A stretch of DNA of 64,000 nt, taken from NCBI GenBank assembly GCA_920105625.2, contig CAKKTE020000077.1:1178001-1242000 (forward strand). The letters run 5' to 3'. Source of the DNA: Clusia tigrina. Taxonomy: Eukaryota > Arthropoda > Insecta > Diptera > Clusiidae. Positions 1 to 14,870 of the stretch are shown here, one piece after another. The translations under genes and the position numbers were made by a program. Every line of letters starts with the position of its first letter. Positions within the stretch are counted from its first letter, which is position 1. Below the pieces are notes generated by a model. The model had not been told where the DNA came from, ran no database searches, and saw only the letters and a list, made by a program, of their open reading frames with translations.

Positions 1-1621
1 TGAAGAACTGGTGTATACAATCAACCACCGAAACTCTTTCAGGACTCTTCAACGCATCGTAGGATACATTTGTCGTTTCATAAGCAACACTAGATGTAGC
101 AAGGACGTACGAAAAACTGATATAGCGTTGACTCCCATCGAATTAGATCATGCATTAAGAATCATTGTTCAAGCTATGCAAAGATCTGATTTCAATGACG
201 ACATCATGTACCTCAAGAAACACAAGGATCTCAAGGGGACGAGTACCATGAAGAGCCTATCACCATTTTTGGATGACGCAAACATTTTGCGAGTTGGAGG
301 ACGATTGGAAGCATCACTGGTACCTTATGAAGCAAAACATCAAATGCTCATTCCGTATAATGATCCCTTAGCAAAACTACTATTTGAGATGACTCACATC
401 GAGAATAAACACTGTGGACCTCAAGCCTTGCTGGCCATAATAAGGCAAAGGTACTGGCCCATAAAAGGCAAATCATCGGCCAGATCAACAGTACAGCAAT
501 GCATACGATGCACCAGGGGAAGGCCTCAGTTGCTGAACCAATTAATGGGAAACCTGCCAGTAACTCTGGAGTAGACTACTGTGGACCATTCTGGGTGCAT
601 TACAAAATTAGAGGGAAAAGACCACAGAAGGCTTACATATCCGTTTTCTGCTGTTTTGCTACTAAAGCTGTCCATTTAGAACTTGTAAGCGATCTTACGA
701 CAGAAGCATCAAGCTCTGAAACGTTTCATTGGCCGACGTGGAAATTGTCAAAACTTATATTGTGACAACGCGACAAATTTCGTTGGCGCCAAAAACAAGC
801 TTACGGAACTGAATACATCAATATATTCAGATGAAGGGAAAACAAAAATTGAGACAGAATGCGGTAAAAAGGGAATACAATTCAATTTTATTCCTCCAAG
901 AGCCCCTCATTTCGGAAGTCTGTGGGAAGCAGCAGTGAAGTCTGCAAACCATCTTTTGGTTAGGAGCGTGTCAACAGCATCACTAACCTATAAAGAGCTG
1001 GAAACAGTCATTATTGAAATAGAAGCCATTCTCAACTCAAGACCAATAAGTTCGATGTCCAACAATCCAAATGACTTAGGCGCCCTGACTCCAGGCCACT
1101 TCTTGATAGGAGAACCACTCAACACGCAAGTCGATGTAAATAACATCCCGTCAACTTCAAATTTGCTGACCCGGTGGAAATTCGTATCCCACATCAAAAA
1201 TGAGTTTTGGAAACGATGGTCGCACGAATATTTATGCGAGCTTCAATCTAAAACCAAATGGACACATCAGCACAATAACATCAACCAAGGGGACATGGTA
1301 ATAATCAAGGAAGACAATGTTCCAGTTCGTCAATGGACACTAGGAAGGATAACAAGGACGTATAAGGGTGATGATGAATCAGTACGAGTGGCTGATGTTA
1401 GAAGAGCTACTGGAACTTGGAAACGTGCAATCCATAAATTAGCTCTATTACCAATAAATGATAATAGGATCCATGACCAACCAACAAGTCATGAGAATCA
1501 AGATGAAAAAGTAGAAATACCAACAAAACGAATAAAAACAAGACATGCGGGACTCACAACAGTACTGCTGGGATTACTCATCATACCAATTGTCATGGAA
1601 GATCCGATCAAAAAAGCATAA
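1..1621 (+). pseudogene. BEL/Pao retrotransposon pol, integrase part, 5' cut by window edge, frameshifted
   Basis: This is the C-terminal half of a BEL/Pao polyprotein, the part that inserts element cDNA into host DNA. Coding pieces lie at 11-574, 499-765 and 935-1621 in shifting frames. The first carries the integrase zinc-binding region (HIENKHCG near 391, CIRCTRG near 500). The second starts the catalytic core (VDYCGPF near 570, then CFATKAVHLELVSDL, a BEL signature). The second catalytic Asp lies near 760 in a third reading (DNATNFVG), and the Glu near 925 (FGSLWEAAVK). The last piece is the BEL-specific C-terminal domain (WKRWSHEYL, PVRQWTLGRI, VRVADVR). At least two frameshifts make it non-functional. 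Upstream gag, protease and reverse transcriptase lie outside the window. The family call is firm; the exact lineage is not. Confidence 0.9.
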
Positions 1622-1709
1622 ATGTGATGTCACTCTACCCCAGCCATTACCGCGGAATAGGATGCAAGAACCAGAAGACGAAACAAAATTTGATACAACT
1701 TTTTAAGGT

Positions 1710-2220
1710 TGTTGACGCAGTCAACGTGCGGGAGAATGTACGAATTCATATAAATATCAATCGCACAACCTTCAACTGTTTATTTGTATGTATCCGTACG
1801 TTTGTACCCACAACAACAACAAGGAATATGCAGTCTGCGCGTGCAGTAGCATTGTGGCTCAAATGACACTTGCACAAGAATTAGGTGCATTCCCAAAAAT
1901 GCAACATAAGCATTTGGGTGGCATTGAAACGTATGTTCATTGAACTTGCACATGCTGCTATGCGCTGCTGTTATATTCTGCTGATATTTAATTTTAGTAC
2001 ATATTAATTATTATTGATGATGTTAGCAATAAGTTATTATTTAAGACGATGAATTTCAATAAACAAATCACTCTTTGATTCTTTAGCAACAAGAAAACTG
2101 AGTCTTTTTATTTTCAGCGACGGATTGTTCAGGTTCAAGTGCTTGAAAAATCAAATTATTATTCCTAGTCTCATATTGGTTCAAGTGCCTGTATGAGACG
2201 TCAATAAGGAATACTATCAC
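1710..2220 (+). repeat. Probable 3' LTR of the BEL/Pao element at 1-1621
   Basis: The sequence begins with TGTTGACGC at 1710, about 90 bp after the pol stop, where a 3' LTR is expected. It contains an AATAAA signal at 2058-2063, fitting an R region. No second copy is present in the window, so both ends are inferred; the right end near 2200-2245 is a guess before the TA array starts. Confidence 0.4.
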
Positions 2221-2243
2221 TACAGTCAAACGAAGCTGTATTT

Positions 2244-3023
<780 letters not shown>

Positions 3024-3036
3024 CTGCCCTCCGCTT
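3024..3036 (-). other. gypsy-1 polypurine tract
   Basis: On the minus strand this reads AAGCGGAGGGCAG immediately before the LTR start TGAAACG. Purine-rich tracts at this place prime plus-strand DNA synthesis in LTR elements. It abuts the pol stop codon at 3035-3037. Confidence 0.75.
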
Positions 3037-6000
3037 AATCTTGTTCGTCCCGAACAAGGATAGTATTGCAACCTTTATAAGGAGATAACCTCTCTAAATG
3101 AACGACTTTCATTTTGCTCCTGGCATTTCTCGCCAACTGGATACGGTATACTACATCGTTGAGCCGCTTTATCACCTTATAAGGGCCTTCCCAGTGTGTT
3201 TGCAGTTTTGGCGATAATCCCTTTTTCCTTTGCGGATTATGAAGCATAACTAGCTGCCCTTCCTGAAATCCCTTGGAGTTTGCTCGTAGATCATATCTGG
3301 CTTTCATTTTATCACTCATCAGTTGTGTGCGCTTTCTGATGGTTCCATGAATTTCATTCAGCTGTCTTCGTTTGTCAGCTACATAACTGCTACATGAAAC
3401 TTCCGTAGATGAGTAGGCACCGAATTTCAGATCTGCAGGCAATCTTATGTCACAACCGAAAATAGCCTTAGCTGGTGTTGTAGATGTTGTATCGTGAGTT
3501 GCCGATCGGTATGCCATTAAGAAGAGGGGTATGTGTGGGTCCCAATCTTTCTGGTTTCTGTCGACGACTTTCCTTAGGTGTTCCTCAAGCGTACGATTAA
3601 ATTTTTCAACCATTCCATCGGATTGTGGGTGCAAAGGGGTTGTACGAGTTTTGCGTATGCCCATCAATTCACTCATTTCCCTGAATATTGTTGACTCGAA
3701 ATTTCTGCCTTGATCCGAGTGCAACTCGAGGGGAGCTCCGAATCTGCAGACCCAATTATTGATAAATGCATCTGCAACGGTCTTAGCTTCTTGATCGGGA
3801 ATCGGGTATACTTCTGGCCATTTACTAAAATAGTCGATTACGACGAGAACATATTTGTTGCCGGAATCACTAATTGGAAACGGACCTGCTATGTCCATTG
3901 CAATACGCTCAAATGGCGCTCCCACGTTGTATAAATGCATCTTCCCCTGACTGCGACGGCTCGGTCCCTTGGCAGCTGTACACTTTTCACAAGCACTAAT
4001 CCAGTCAACTACCGATTGCTGGCAACCAACCCAATAAAATCGTGTTTTAATTTTCTCGACTGTTTTTGTTATTCCCAAATGCCCTCCGCTTGGCCCACTA
4101 TGGTATTCCTTGAGAATTTCGCTTATTCTTGCCTTGGGTACCACAATCAAGTTCTTCGTGGTTTTTCCATCTTCGCTCTCCCACAGGCGGAATAGGCATC
4201 CATCTTGCAGCTTTAAGCTATTCCATTGAGCCCAATATGCTTTAGTTATGGGACTTTCAGTCGAGATTTCGTTCCAATCAGGCCGTTTTCCTTCATTCTT
4301 ACTTGATACGATTTTTGCCAAATCTGGGTCATTTCGTTGTTCTTCTTTTATCTTTTCCGCTGTCCTTTCATCGTCTTGTAAAACAGCCATTAAGCGCACA
4401 TCAACCACTCCTTCTTTCCCTTCAGCTTTAGAACAGTGCTTACATTCCATACTGCAAGGACGTCGTGATAGTGCATCAGCATTCCCGTGGTTTCCGCCTC
4501 TGCGATGTTCTATTGTGAAATCGTAGCTTTGGAGTCTCTCAATCCATCTCGCAACCTGACCTTCGGGATTTTTGAACTGTAATAGCCAGCGCAGAGCAGC
4601 GTGATCCGTTCTCAACAAGAACTTTTGTCCATACAAGTACTTGTTAAAGTGCTTCACGCACTGCATAACCGCCAAAAGTTCTCTCCGTGTTACACAGTAA
4701 TTTCGCTCTGGCTTTGATAAGATCTTGCTGAAGTAGGCTATTACTCTTTCATGTCCGTCAATAACTTGCGACAGGACACCTCCAATCCCGAATCCACTTG
4801 CATCTGTATCCAAAATAAATTTTTCGCCAGGTATTGGATACGCAAGGATCGGAGCTGTACACAATAGCTCTTTCAATCTGTTGAATGCCTTCTCCTGTTC
4901 GCTTTTCCACTCAAAAGGACAATTTTTCCTCGTTAATGCATGCAGACTAGCAGCCACGTCTGCAAAGCCTGGAACAAAGCGTCTGTAATAGGTGCAAAGA
5001 CCCAAGAAGCTGCGTAGCTCATGCAAACTAGTTGGTCTTGGCCACTAACTTACTGAGTCTATCTTATCTGGATCTGTGTGTACTCCTTCAGGTGTGACTT
5101 TATGTCCAAGGTACTTGACTTCTTTCTTGAAGAACGAGCATTTCTTTGCGCTCAGCTTCAACCCTGAAGCTCCTAATCGCATCAATACTTCTTCCAAATT
5201 CTTCAAGTGGTCCTCGAAGTCCTTTCCCATAAAGATGATATCATCTAGGTACACCAGACACGTTTTCCAGTGGAGGCCCTTTAGCACATGTTCCATTAGG
5301 CGTTCAAATGTAGCTGGAGCATTACACAGTCCGAATGGCATTACCAAAAATTGCCATAGTCCATCACCGGCGCTGAATGCTGTCTTTTCCTTGTCTTGGT
5401 CGTCTACTGCCACTTGCCAATATCCGCTTTGTAAATCTAGCGTTGAGAACCAATTTGAACCAGAAAGTGTGTCCAACGTATCGTCGATTCGAGGTAATGG
5501 ATAACTATCTTTCTTCGTTACCTCATTTAGTTTACGATAATCTACACAGAAACGTGTGGAGCCATCCTTCTTCTTGACTAATACCACTGGAGAACTCCAG
5601 GGGCTCGCTGATGGCTCTATGACGTTGTTCTGATGCATTTCCTTCAGCAATACATTCACCTCTTCTCTCTTTGCCAGAGGTACTCTTCTTGACGCTTGAC
5701 GAATGGGTTTGGCATCACCAGTGTTGATTGTGTGTTTCACCATCTTTGTTCTGCCTTCGTTTTTACCCTTTTCAGCAAATACTGACCAATGTCTTGCCAA
5801 AAGTTGGCGGGCAGTCTTCCTCTGCTCTGTGGATAAGTCTTTGCTCCATTCTTTCGTGAGATCGTCGAGTACCTTTTTATCAGCTGGTATCTTCATTTTT
5901 GTGTCTCGCGGCTGGCTTTCACAGTTTACAATTGCCGAAATTGCCCGGCAATTTCCAATTATCTGTCCTTTCTCTATGGTTTTAGCGGAATTTGCAAGAT

Positions 6001-6648
6001 TGACCACTCTTACTGGCACTATTCTGTTCTGCTGTTCTTCTACGAGGGTTTTTCCAATTATGATGTCATCCAGTGCGAATTTTTCATCAGTCTCCACAAC
6101 CCACAACTTGTTCTTCTCCACATCTCCGTCCATTTTGGCCCATATGACTGCCTCTGACTTTGCTGGGATTTTTGTCCGCCGCGATACAATGGCTTGTCGG
6201 ATACCTCCATACTTATCCTCACCAACGGATAACGGTATTTCGGTGTTCGCATACTTCAACATTCGGCATTTCAAATCTAGGGTGAATCCATTCCGAATCA
6301 TAAAATCCACACCTAAGATTAATTCGTCCACAATATCCGCAACTACAAACTCGTGCGTCACTGTTGTGGTGCCGATAGTTATATTCCGTGTAACTTTTCC
6401 CAGTACCGGTGCATCATCTCCAGTTGCCGTACGCAATCTTATTCCCTGAAGCGGTTCGATTCCCCGAACGAGATCCCTTCTAATTATGGAATGTGATGCA
6501 CCCGTATCCAATGTTACCACGATTTTTCTTCCATTTACTACGCTGTCGACAGTTAGGCTGTTGATTTTCCGTGCCATCTGAGAAACGAAGATTCTGGGGC
6601 TACATGTTGTGGGAGTCAGATCAAGCCCCTCGAGACTGACTCCATCTA
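3035..6648 (-). pseudogene. pol: gypsy-1 pol: protease, reverse transcriptase, RNase H, integrase; one in-frame TAG
   Basis: The frame stays open from about 6648 to 3035 except for a TAG at 5045-5047; the flanking pieces (5048-6577 and 3038-5026) are in the same frame. In the upstream piece the aspartic protease motif LDTGA is at residues 23-27 and the reverse transcriptase YLDD box near 443. The downstream piece has RNase H residues DTDAS (73-77) and TDHAALRW (140), an HHCC zinc site (H309, H316, C346, C349), a D-D-35-E integrase core (D378, D438, E474) and a C-terminal GPY/F-like stretch. All catalytic residues look intact. Pol overlaps the gag end in the -1 frame, fitting -1 ribosomal frameshifting. 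The TAG falls in the palm-to-RNase H connection, where no programmed readthrough is known, so it is probably an inactivating mutation. Confidence 0.95.
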
Positions 6649-7679
6649 GTTTGTCGACGGCTTTTCAACGTTTTCTGATTCCCTACTTTGGAATCTGACT
6701 TGCTTTGGAGGTCTTACCGGTGAGCGTGATCTAGAACGTTTCCGTCTCGATTGACAATTACGGGCCATGTGTCCGACCTCTCCGCAGGTGAAGCATTTGC
6801 CCGTGAAACTTTGGCCGCTTTCAACTTGTACCTGACGGGCTCTGTATACTGGCTGGCACACCAAGGCTGCTGTCTCTGAAGTTAAAGCGCTAGCTACTGT
6901 CTCCATATATGTAGCTTTCGGATTAGTTATTGCAGAACGCTTTATCTCCGCATCGCGAATGCCATATACGAAGGTGTCCATCATACACCTCTCAGTGATC
7001 TCTCCTGGGTAGGCAAGATGAGCCAACCGTTCCACTTCCGCTGCAAACTGTTGTAGAGACTCACCACTCTTCTGTACCCGTGTTCGTAGCTCTACTTGGT
7101 ACATCTGCTTCCGGTGTGTTTTGCTTTTGCTCGTTCGCAATGAATTTTTGTTCTACACATTTTTCGAACGATTCCTGCTCTTGTGTTTGCAAATTTAAAC
7201 GCTCAAGCTCCTTCTTGAGCTGCTCCAATCTCAGTTTTTCAAATTTAACCATACTTGCGCTGAACGGCATTCATCAAGCTTTCATAGCAGTCTCGCTCAC
7301 TTTCTGAGATAGTTTGAAGCACATCAGCGGCAGCACCTTTCAATGAAACTGTTAATGCAGCCACTTTTTCGCGAGCACTCCAACCATTTGTGCTAGCGGT
7401 AGTCTCAAACTGCATTCTGAAGACGCTAAATGTCGTGGTTCCATCATAGGTAGGAGGCTTCAGTTTTATTGAGGATAAAGCTGGCACAGGCAATGCACCT
7501 TCCTGTAGTAGGTGAATTCTTTGCTCTATTTGTTGCTTAAATTCGTTTTGCTTTTGCTCGTTCGCAATGAATTTTTGTTCTACACATTTTTCGAACGATT
7601 CCTGCTCTTGTGTTTGCAAATTTAAACGCTCAAGCTCCTTCTTGAGCTGCTCCAATCTCAGTTTTTCAAATTTTACCAT
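6646..7679 (-). pseudogene. gag: gypsy-1 gag, disrupted by an internal duplication
   Basis: Gag builds the particle that packages element RNA. The N-terminal part (7245-7679, 144 aa) opens with a charged coiled-coil stretch and continues into a capsid-like region (PPTYDGTTTFSVFRMQF). The C-terminal part (6646-7140) has capsid residues (YPGEITERCMMDTFVYGI) and one CCHC zinc knuckle (CFTCGEVGHMARNC) followed by a basic Arg/Ser tail. Between them, about 7117-7252, lies a second copy of the first ~130 bp of gag. Its length is not a multiple of three, so the frame is broken. Short shared bases sit at both junctions (AATGGT-like and AAAAC-like), suggesting template switching during reverse transcription. 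Confidence 0.93.
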
Positions 7680-7699
7680 TGTTTATCACAGATACACAA

Positions 7700-7716
7700 T
7701 CCCACTTCTGACACCA
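7700..7716 (-). other. gypsy-1 primer binding site (tRNA-Leu type)
   Basis: Two bases inside the 5' LTR the minus strand reads TGGTGTCAGAAGTGGGA. This is TGG (complement of the tRNA CCA tail) followed by a sequence I recognise as the complement of a leucine tRNA 3' end. The tRNA assignment is from memory and should be aligned to insect tRNAs. Confidence 0.7.
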
Positions 7717-7718
7717 AT

Positions 7719-10522
<2,804 letters not shown>

Positions 10523-10777
10523 GAGAAGCAAATTGAATTTGTGAACGCGATATCAAAAGGATCTTCTGAAGATAAACTATTGCACATTGTTATCATTTGG
10601 CGTCGCGATTCTTCTCACATAAAATATGAATGGGTTACTGATGCTAAATTATACACGGACCCGAATTGCCATGAATCCAAGGAAAATATTGTTAATTTTA
10701 CTAAAAAGGAAATAGATACTGCCATACAGAAGTTATTAAAAACATCAGAAGCCTTGAGTTATGAGGCATTTGTTCAG
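10523..10777 (+). CDS. Possible internal exon of an unidentified host gene (85 codons)
   Basis: A pyrimidine- and T-rich tract ends in TTTATAG at 10522, and a CAG|GTACAT donor follows 10777. Between them are exactly 85 open codons (phase 0 at both ends) with good coding character: it begins EKQIEFVNAISK, has a hydrophobic strand LLHIVIIWRR, then an acidic and Lys-rich helix-like stretch ending ALSYEAFVQ. I do not recognise the protein, and no matching exon is seen on either side within the TE-filled flanks. It could be part of a gene with very long introns, an isolated exon copy, or an exon of an unknown element. Confidence 0.4.
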
Positions 10778-11253
10778 GTACATATATATTAATTTAAGAA
10801 CAAAATAGCACCAGAAAGGCAGAAGTATATATTCAAAGTCTTAAGTCTCATTTTAAGCCTATCAAGTGAGGATTATGGCATTGAGTAAAATTATCTGCCA
10901 TAATACTGTCAAAATCTTTTTTAAGCTGACAGAAAGAATCAATTTATAGCTACCAATGGTGACAGTGGCACAGAGACGTTGCCCATCACAACGCAGTGCA
11001 GTTACTGTAGACGAGGCTTGCTGTCGGTTGGCTGATCCATGCCTCGTTGCTGGAGGTAACCCCGCTCGTTTTCCTTTAATGCCCTACAGCTCTCGATAGT
11101 TCTGGTTCCTCTCTTGCCACACTGCCAGCAGAAAAGTGCCACTATGCCCGTGTATTTCTTGCATCAGATGATTCGGCAATGAACGTTTCCTCTGGGTTTT
11201 CTCCTTCCATTCTTGGTGAGACTATAGCCTTTTCAAGTGAAGTAAAGTAATGT
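10778..11253. other. Non-coding stretch, no gene recognised
   Basis: No supported feature. The sequence from about 10960 is less AT-rich and may belong to the decayed non-LTR element that is recognisable from 11254. Confidence 0.4.
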
Positions 11254-12625
11254 GTGATGCTTGGAAGTCACCTGAATATGACCATAAATAAGGCTAGGGC
11301 AACAATTTGGATCAGCAAAAGTTTAGTGGGAAAAAACCGGGGACTAAATCCAATAATGTCACTGTGGTTATACACAGGAATTACAAGACCGATAGGTGTT
11401 TATGCCGCCCTTGAAGTGCTGTTAAATCTACCGCCAATACACTTGTTTATCAAGAAAGAAGCACATCAATTTGCAAAAAAGAAGCGGTGCGTCTCATGCA
11501 ATTTTTGTGCAAAGATGAGCCCGACCTGACTAAGAATAACTATTCCCTAAGCGACTTCTGTGAGACCAAATTTAACTGCCTACTTTCTCAAATAGGGTAA
11601 ATTTGGAACAGAGCTGACTAAAGCCCGTATATAAGTCTCATGTTTACACAAATGGCTCAAAAATGGAAAAAGGTGTTTGTTCAAAATATTTAGGTTATGA
11701 CCACACACCATGTAACTTGTTATTCGTGTTCGCGAGAGTATACATAACTGGTTAATGTTGAACTGTAACATAATAAAGTAAAATGTTGTTAATTTGGACA
11801 TGAACGTGCACAGTTCATATTTTTTTCATTATAACTCGCGCAATCTTTTAAAGTTTCTGGAACAGTGTTGGATCTGGGGTCTTTGGAGAACACCCTAGAA
11901 GGTGTCTATTTAGCAGTATGGGCCAAAAAAACTAATTTTTTCAGACCGAGATTCATGCAATAGAAGTGTGCTTAAGAGAGGAACTACACAGATCGACCAA
12001 TAACTGTCATATTTATATTCACTCTGATGAAATCGAAATTAGTTTGGGAGTACTTCCCAAAAAACGTGCAACAAATAGCAGAGTTCATATTATATGGGAG
12101 CCAGGCTAGAGTGGATACATAGGGAATGAACAGGCAGATGAACTCGCTGCAAAAGGAGCTGCCAGTAGTTTTACTTGGCCGGAACCATTTTATGGGTTGC
12201 CTTGTAGTTCAACTAAACTCAAAATCAAGCAATAACTTAAGGGAGAATCGCACCAATATTGGACGGAAACTAAAGATATTAGGGTGGCTAAAACCTTCAT
12301 GCCAGAACGCTCTCGCAAGCGAACCACAGATATACTTAGTCTCAGCCGTGTAGGTATTCGCATAGTCACAGGATTTTTGACTGGTCATTCCAGTTTATTG
12401 AAACACTTACATGAAATGCGAATCGGTAATACTGAATATTGTAGATTGTGTAATGAGAACGAGGAAACAGCAGAGCATTTGCTATGCCACTGTAGCGGTC
12501 TAAAATGGACCCGACTACTATACTTTGGTTCTCACTACCTAGAACCCCCAGAAATTGCGGCCAAGTATCCCCAGAAAATCTTTGAATTCTTAATGAATAC
12601 TAGACTCTCGGAGACGTTTCCATAG
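11254..12625 (+). pseudogene. Old non-LTR retrotransposon ORF2 fragment (RT end, RNase H, zinc-finger tail)
   Basis: Three pieces keep the order of a non-LTR ORF2 3' half. The first (11254-11470) resembles the region after the reverse transcriptase core (LWLYTGITRPIGVYA, LLNLPPIHLFI). The second, near 12040-12240 in mixed frames, holds RNase H traces including GNEQADELAAKGA. The third (12284-12625) has the C-terminal cysteine-histidine motif CRLCNENEETAEHLLCHC. RNase H in ORF2 points to the I/LOA/R1 group of insect elements. Multiple stops and frameshifts show it is ancient. No poly(A) or target duplication was found, so the ends are approximate. Confidence 0.75.
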
Positions 12626-12639
12626 AAATGTGGAGACGG

Positions 12640-14870
12640 CTCGTCCACGTTTCGGTGGATCAGGGTGAGAGCTATAGGGTAAAGTCTCTGATCGCTTGTC
12701 AGAACGATCCTTGTTCCTGCTCAAACCAAGTCGACACACAGCCTCCTCGTGGCGTCTCTGGATAGCTACATCCGTTGGGTAGTGGACTAATGTGTGCGGC
12801 AAAACTACCCCTCATATAGGTTGTGCATCGGCCTTGGAACCCACCATGGAAAAATACACTCCACTGAAGACTACCAAAATGCCTCGGATAAGGATACCCA
12901 ATTTTGATGACGACCCCCGCAAACGTACAATGGACAACGATTTAAGGATATGCACCTGGAATGTCCGAACCCTCAATAGGGAAGGCGCTGGATGACGTCC
13001 TCATGAAATATAAGGCTGACGGCATCGTATTACAGGAGATGTGATGGACGGGACAGGGTTGCTCCAAAATAGCGTCTTGTGACGTCTACTACAGCTGCCA
13101 TGTGGATAGGCACGAATTTGGCGTTGGATTCACGGTCGGCAATAGACTACTCCACCTTGTCTCACACCGGTAAAATCGGAAAATTTAATCTACACGAACA
13201 ATGCTCCGATAATGGAATGAGACTGATCGACTTCGCCGCAGCGAGAAACATGGTAGTTAGTAGCACCAGGTTCCAACATCTCGATAAGGCCACCTGGCTG
13301 TCCCCTGATGAACGAACACGAAACCAAATTGATCACGTTTTGATAGACGGAAGGCACGCTTCCAGTATATTGGACGTACGCACGATCCGCGGCGCTAACA
13401 TCGACTCGGACCACTACCTTGTCGCAGCCAAGGTTCGCATGCGCTTGTGTGCGGCAAAAAGCGTATCGAATACGATACAGTGAAACCCTGATGTTGGAAA
13501 GCTGCAATCAAAACGGACAGCCCAAACCTTCGCTACTCGACTCCCATACCTGCTTTAACAAAGCCCCCCTTAACTCGACGATATATGCGCGCAGTGGAAC
13601 CACATTTCCCGCTCTTTGCGGGCTGCTGCCGAAGAGATGCTTGGCTTCCAACGCCATCAACAGAAGCAGTGGTATGACAACGAGTGTTGCGACGCTACTA
13701 CAGCGAAAGACGCAGCGTACCGAGCCACCCTGCAGTCAGTTGTAACTCGAGCTGCTAAGGAGCGATACAGAGGGACGAGGAGGCAGGAGAAGCGGCTTTT
13801 CAAGCGCAAGAAGCGCGAGGCGGAAAAGCGCGAGTGCGAAGAGATCTAGATGTATGGTAGCAGGAATGAGACCCGAAAATTCTTCGAACGAATAAAACGC
13901 CTCACTAATGGTTTGAACACCGGGGCCTCTTCCTGCAGGGACGAACAGGGAAACCTGGTGACAGATGTTCAGAGCATGCCGACGATATGGAGGGATCACT
14001 TCTCGGAACTACTGAGCAGCGATGACGCTAACAATTCCCCACGGTGAAGGTGATCCAAACTACCCGGTTACTGATGACGGCGTTGATGTACCGCCGCCCT
14101 ACCATGACGAAATCTTGAGAGCTATCGCCCGGCTGAAGAACAACAAGGTTGCAGGTGGAGGAGCTGACAAAACGCATGCATATGCTCCTAAGCAAAATAT
14201 GGTCGGATGAAAGCATGCCCAGCGATTGGAATCTCGGCGTGCTCTGCCCAATCCACAAGAAAGGCGATTCCTTAAACTGCGCCAACTACCGAGGGATAAG
14301 CCTTCTTTGTATCGAATACAAGGATCTATCAAGCGTACTATGTGAAAGATTGAAGCCCACCGTCATCAAACTGATTGGACCTTATCAGTGTTGCTTCAGG
14401 CCAAGCTTACGCCAACTCCTGGAGATGACCCGAGAAAAGCAGATCGAGACCCACCACCTTTTCGTCGATTATAAATATGCATTTGACAGCACGATCACTA
14501 TGTCTGAATTTGGCATCCCTGCAAAGCTCTTCCGGCTTTGCAAGATGACGCTAACGAACACCACCAGCGCAGTAAGAATTTCCAAGGATCATCTCTCCGA
14601 GCCATTTGAAACGAAGCGAGGTTTCAGACAATCGTGCGATTTCTTTAGTTTGATGATGGAGAAAGTGATCCGCGCTGCGAATATCAACATATCTGGTACT
14701 ATCTTCTATAATAGTTCATGCTGCTCGCGTACGCCGATGATATTGACATTGTTGGCAGAAACGCAAGGGCGGTCAGCGTAACATTTTCCAGACTTGAAAT
14801 AATAACGTCAGCCTGGAGATTAAGCGAAGAATAACTCTTGCCAACCGACTGTCGGTTGTAGTGCCCGCTA
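12640..14870 (+). pseudogene. RTE-type non-LTR retrotransposon, degenerate (endonuclease and reverse transcriptase)
   Basis: The open frames follow an RTE-clade ORF. At 12792-12995 a short N-terminal leader runs into the endonuclease start (RICTWNVRTLNREGAG). At 13079-13483 is the endonuclease C-terminal half (NGMRLIDFAAARNMVVSSTRF, RNQIDHVLIDGRH, DSDHYLVAAKV), whose SDH motif is catalytic in this fold. At 13616-14047 is the Lys/Arg-rich linker, and at 14022-14781 the reverse transcriptase fingers and palm (LKNNKVAGG, CPIHKKGD, NYRGISLL). The active-site region reads LLAYADDI in a shifted frame near 14720. The product would copy element RNA at a nicked target site. About five frameshifts and a missing endonuclease core make it dead. 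It lacks a recognisable 3' tail. Confidence 0.85.

Noticed and set aside
5703..6449. 248-aa plus-strand open frame
   Set aside because: Antisense shadow of gypsy-1 pol, whose minus-strand frame has clear catalytic motifs.
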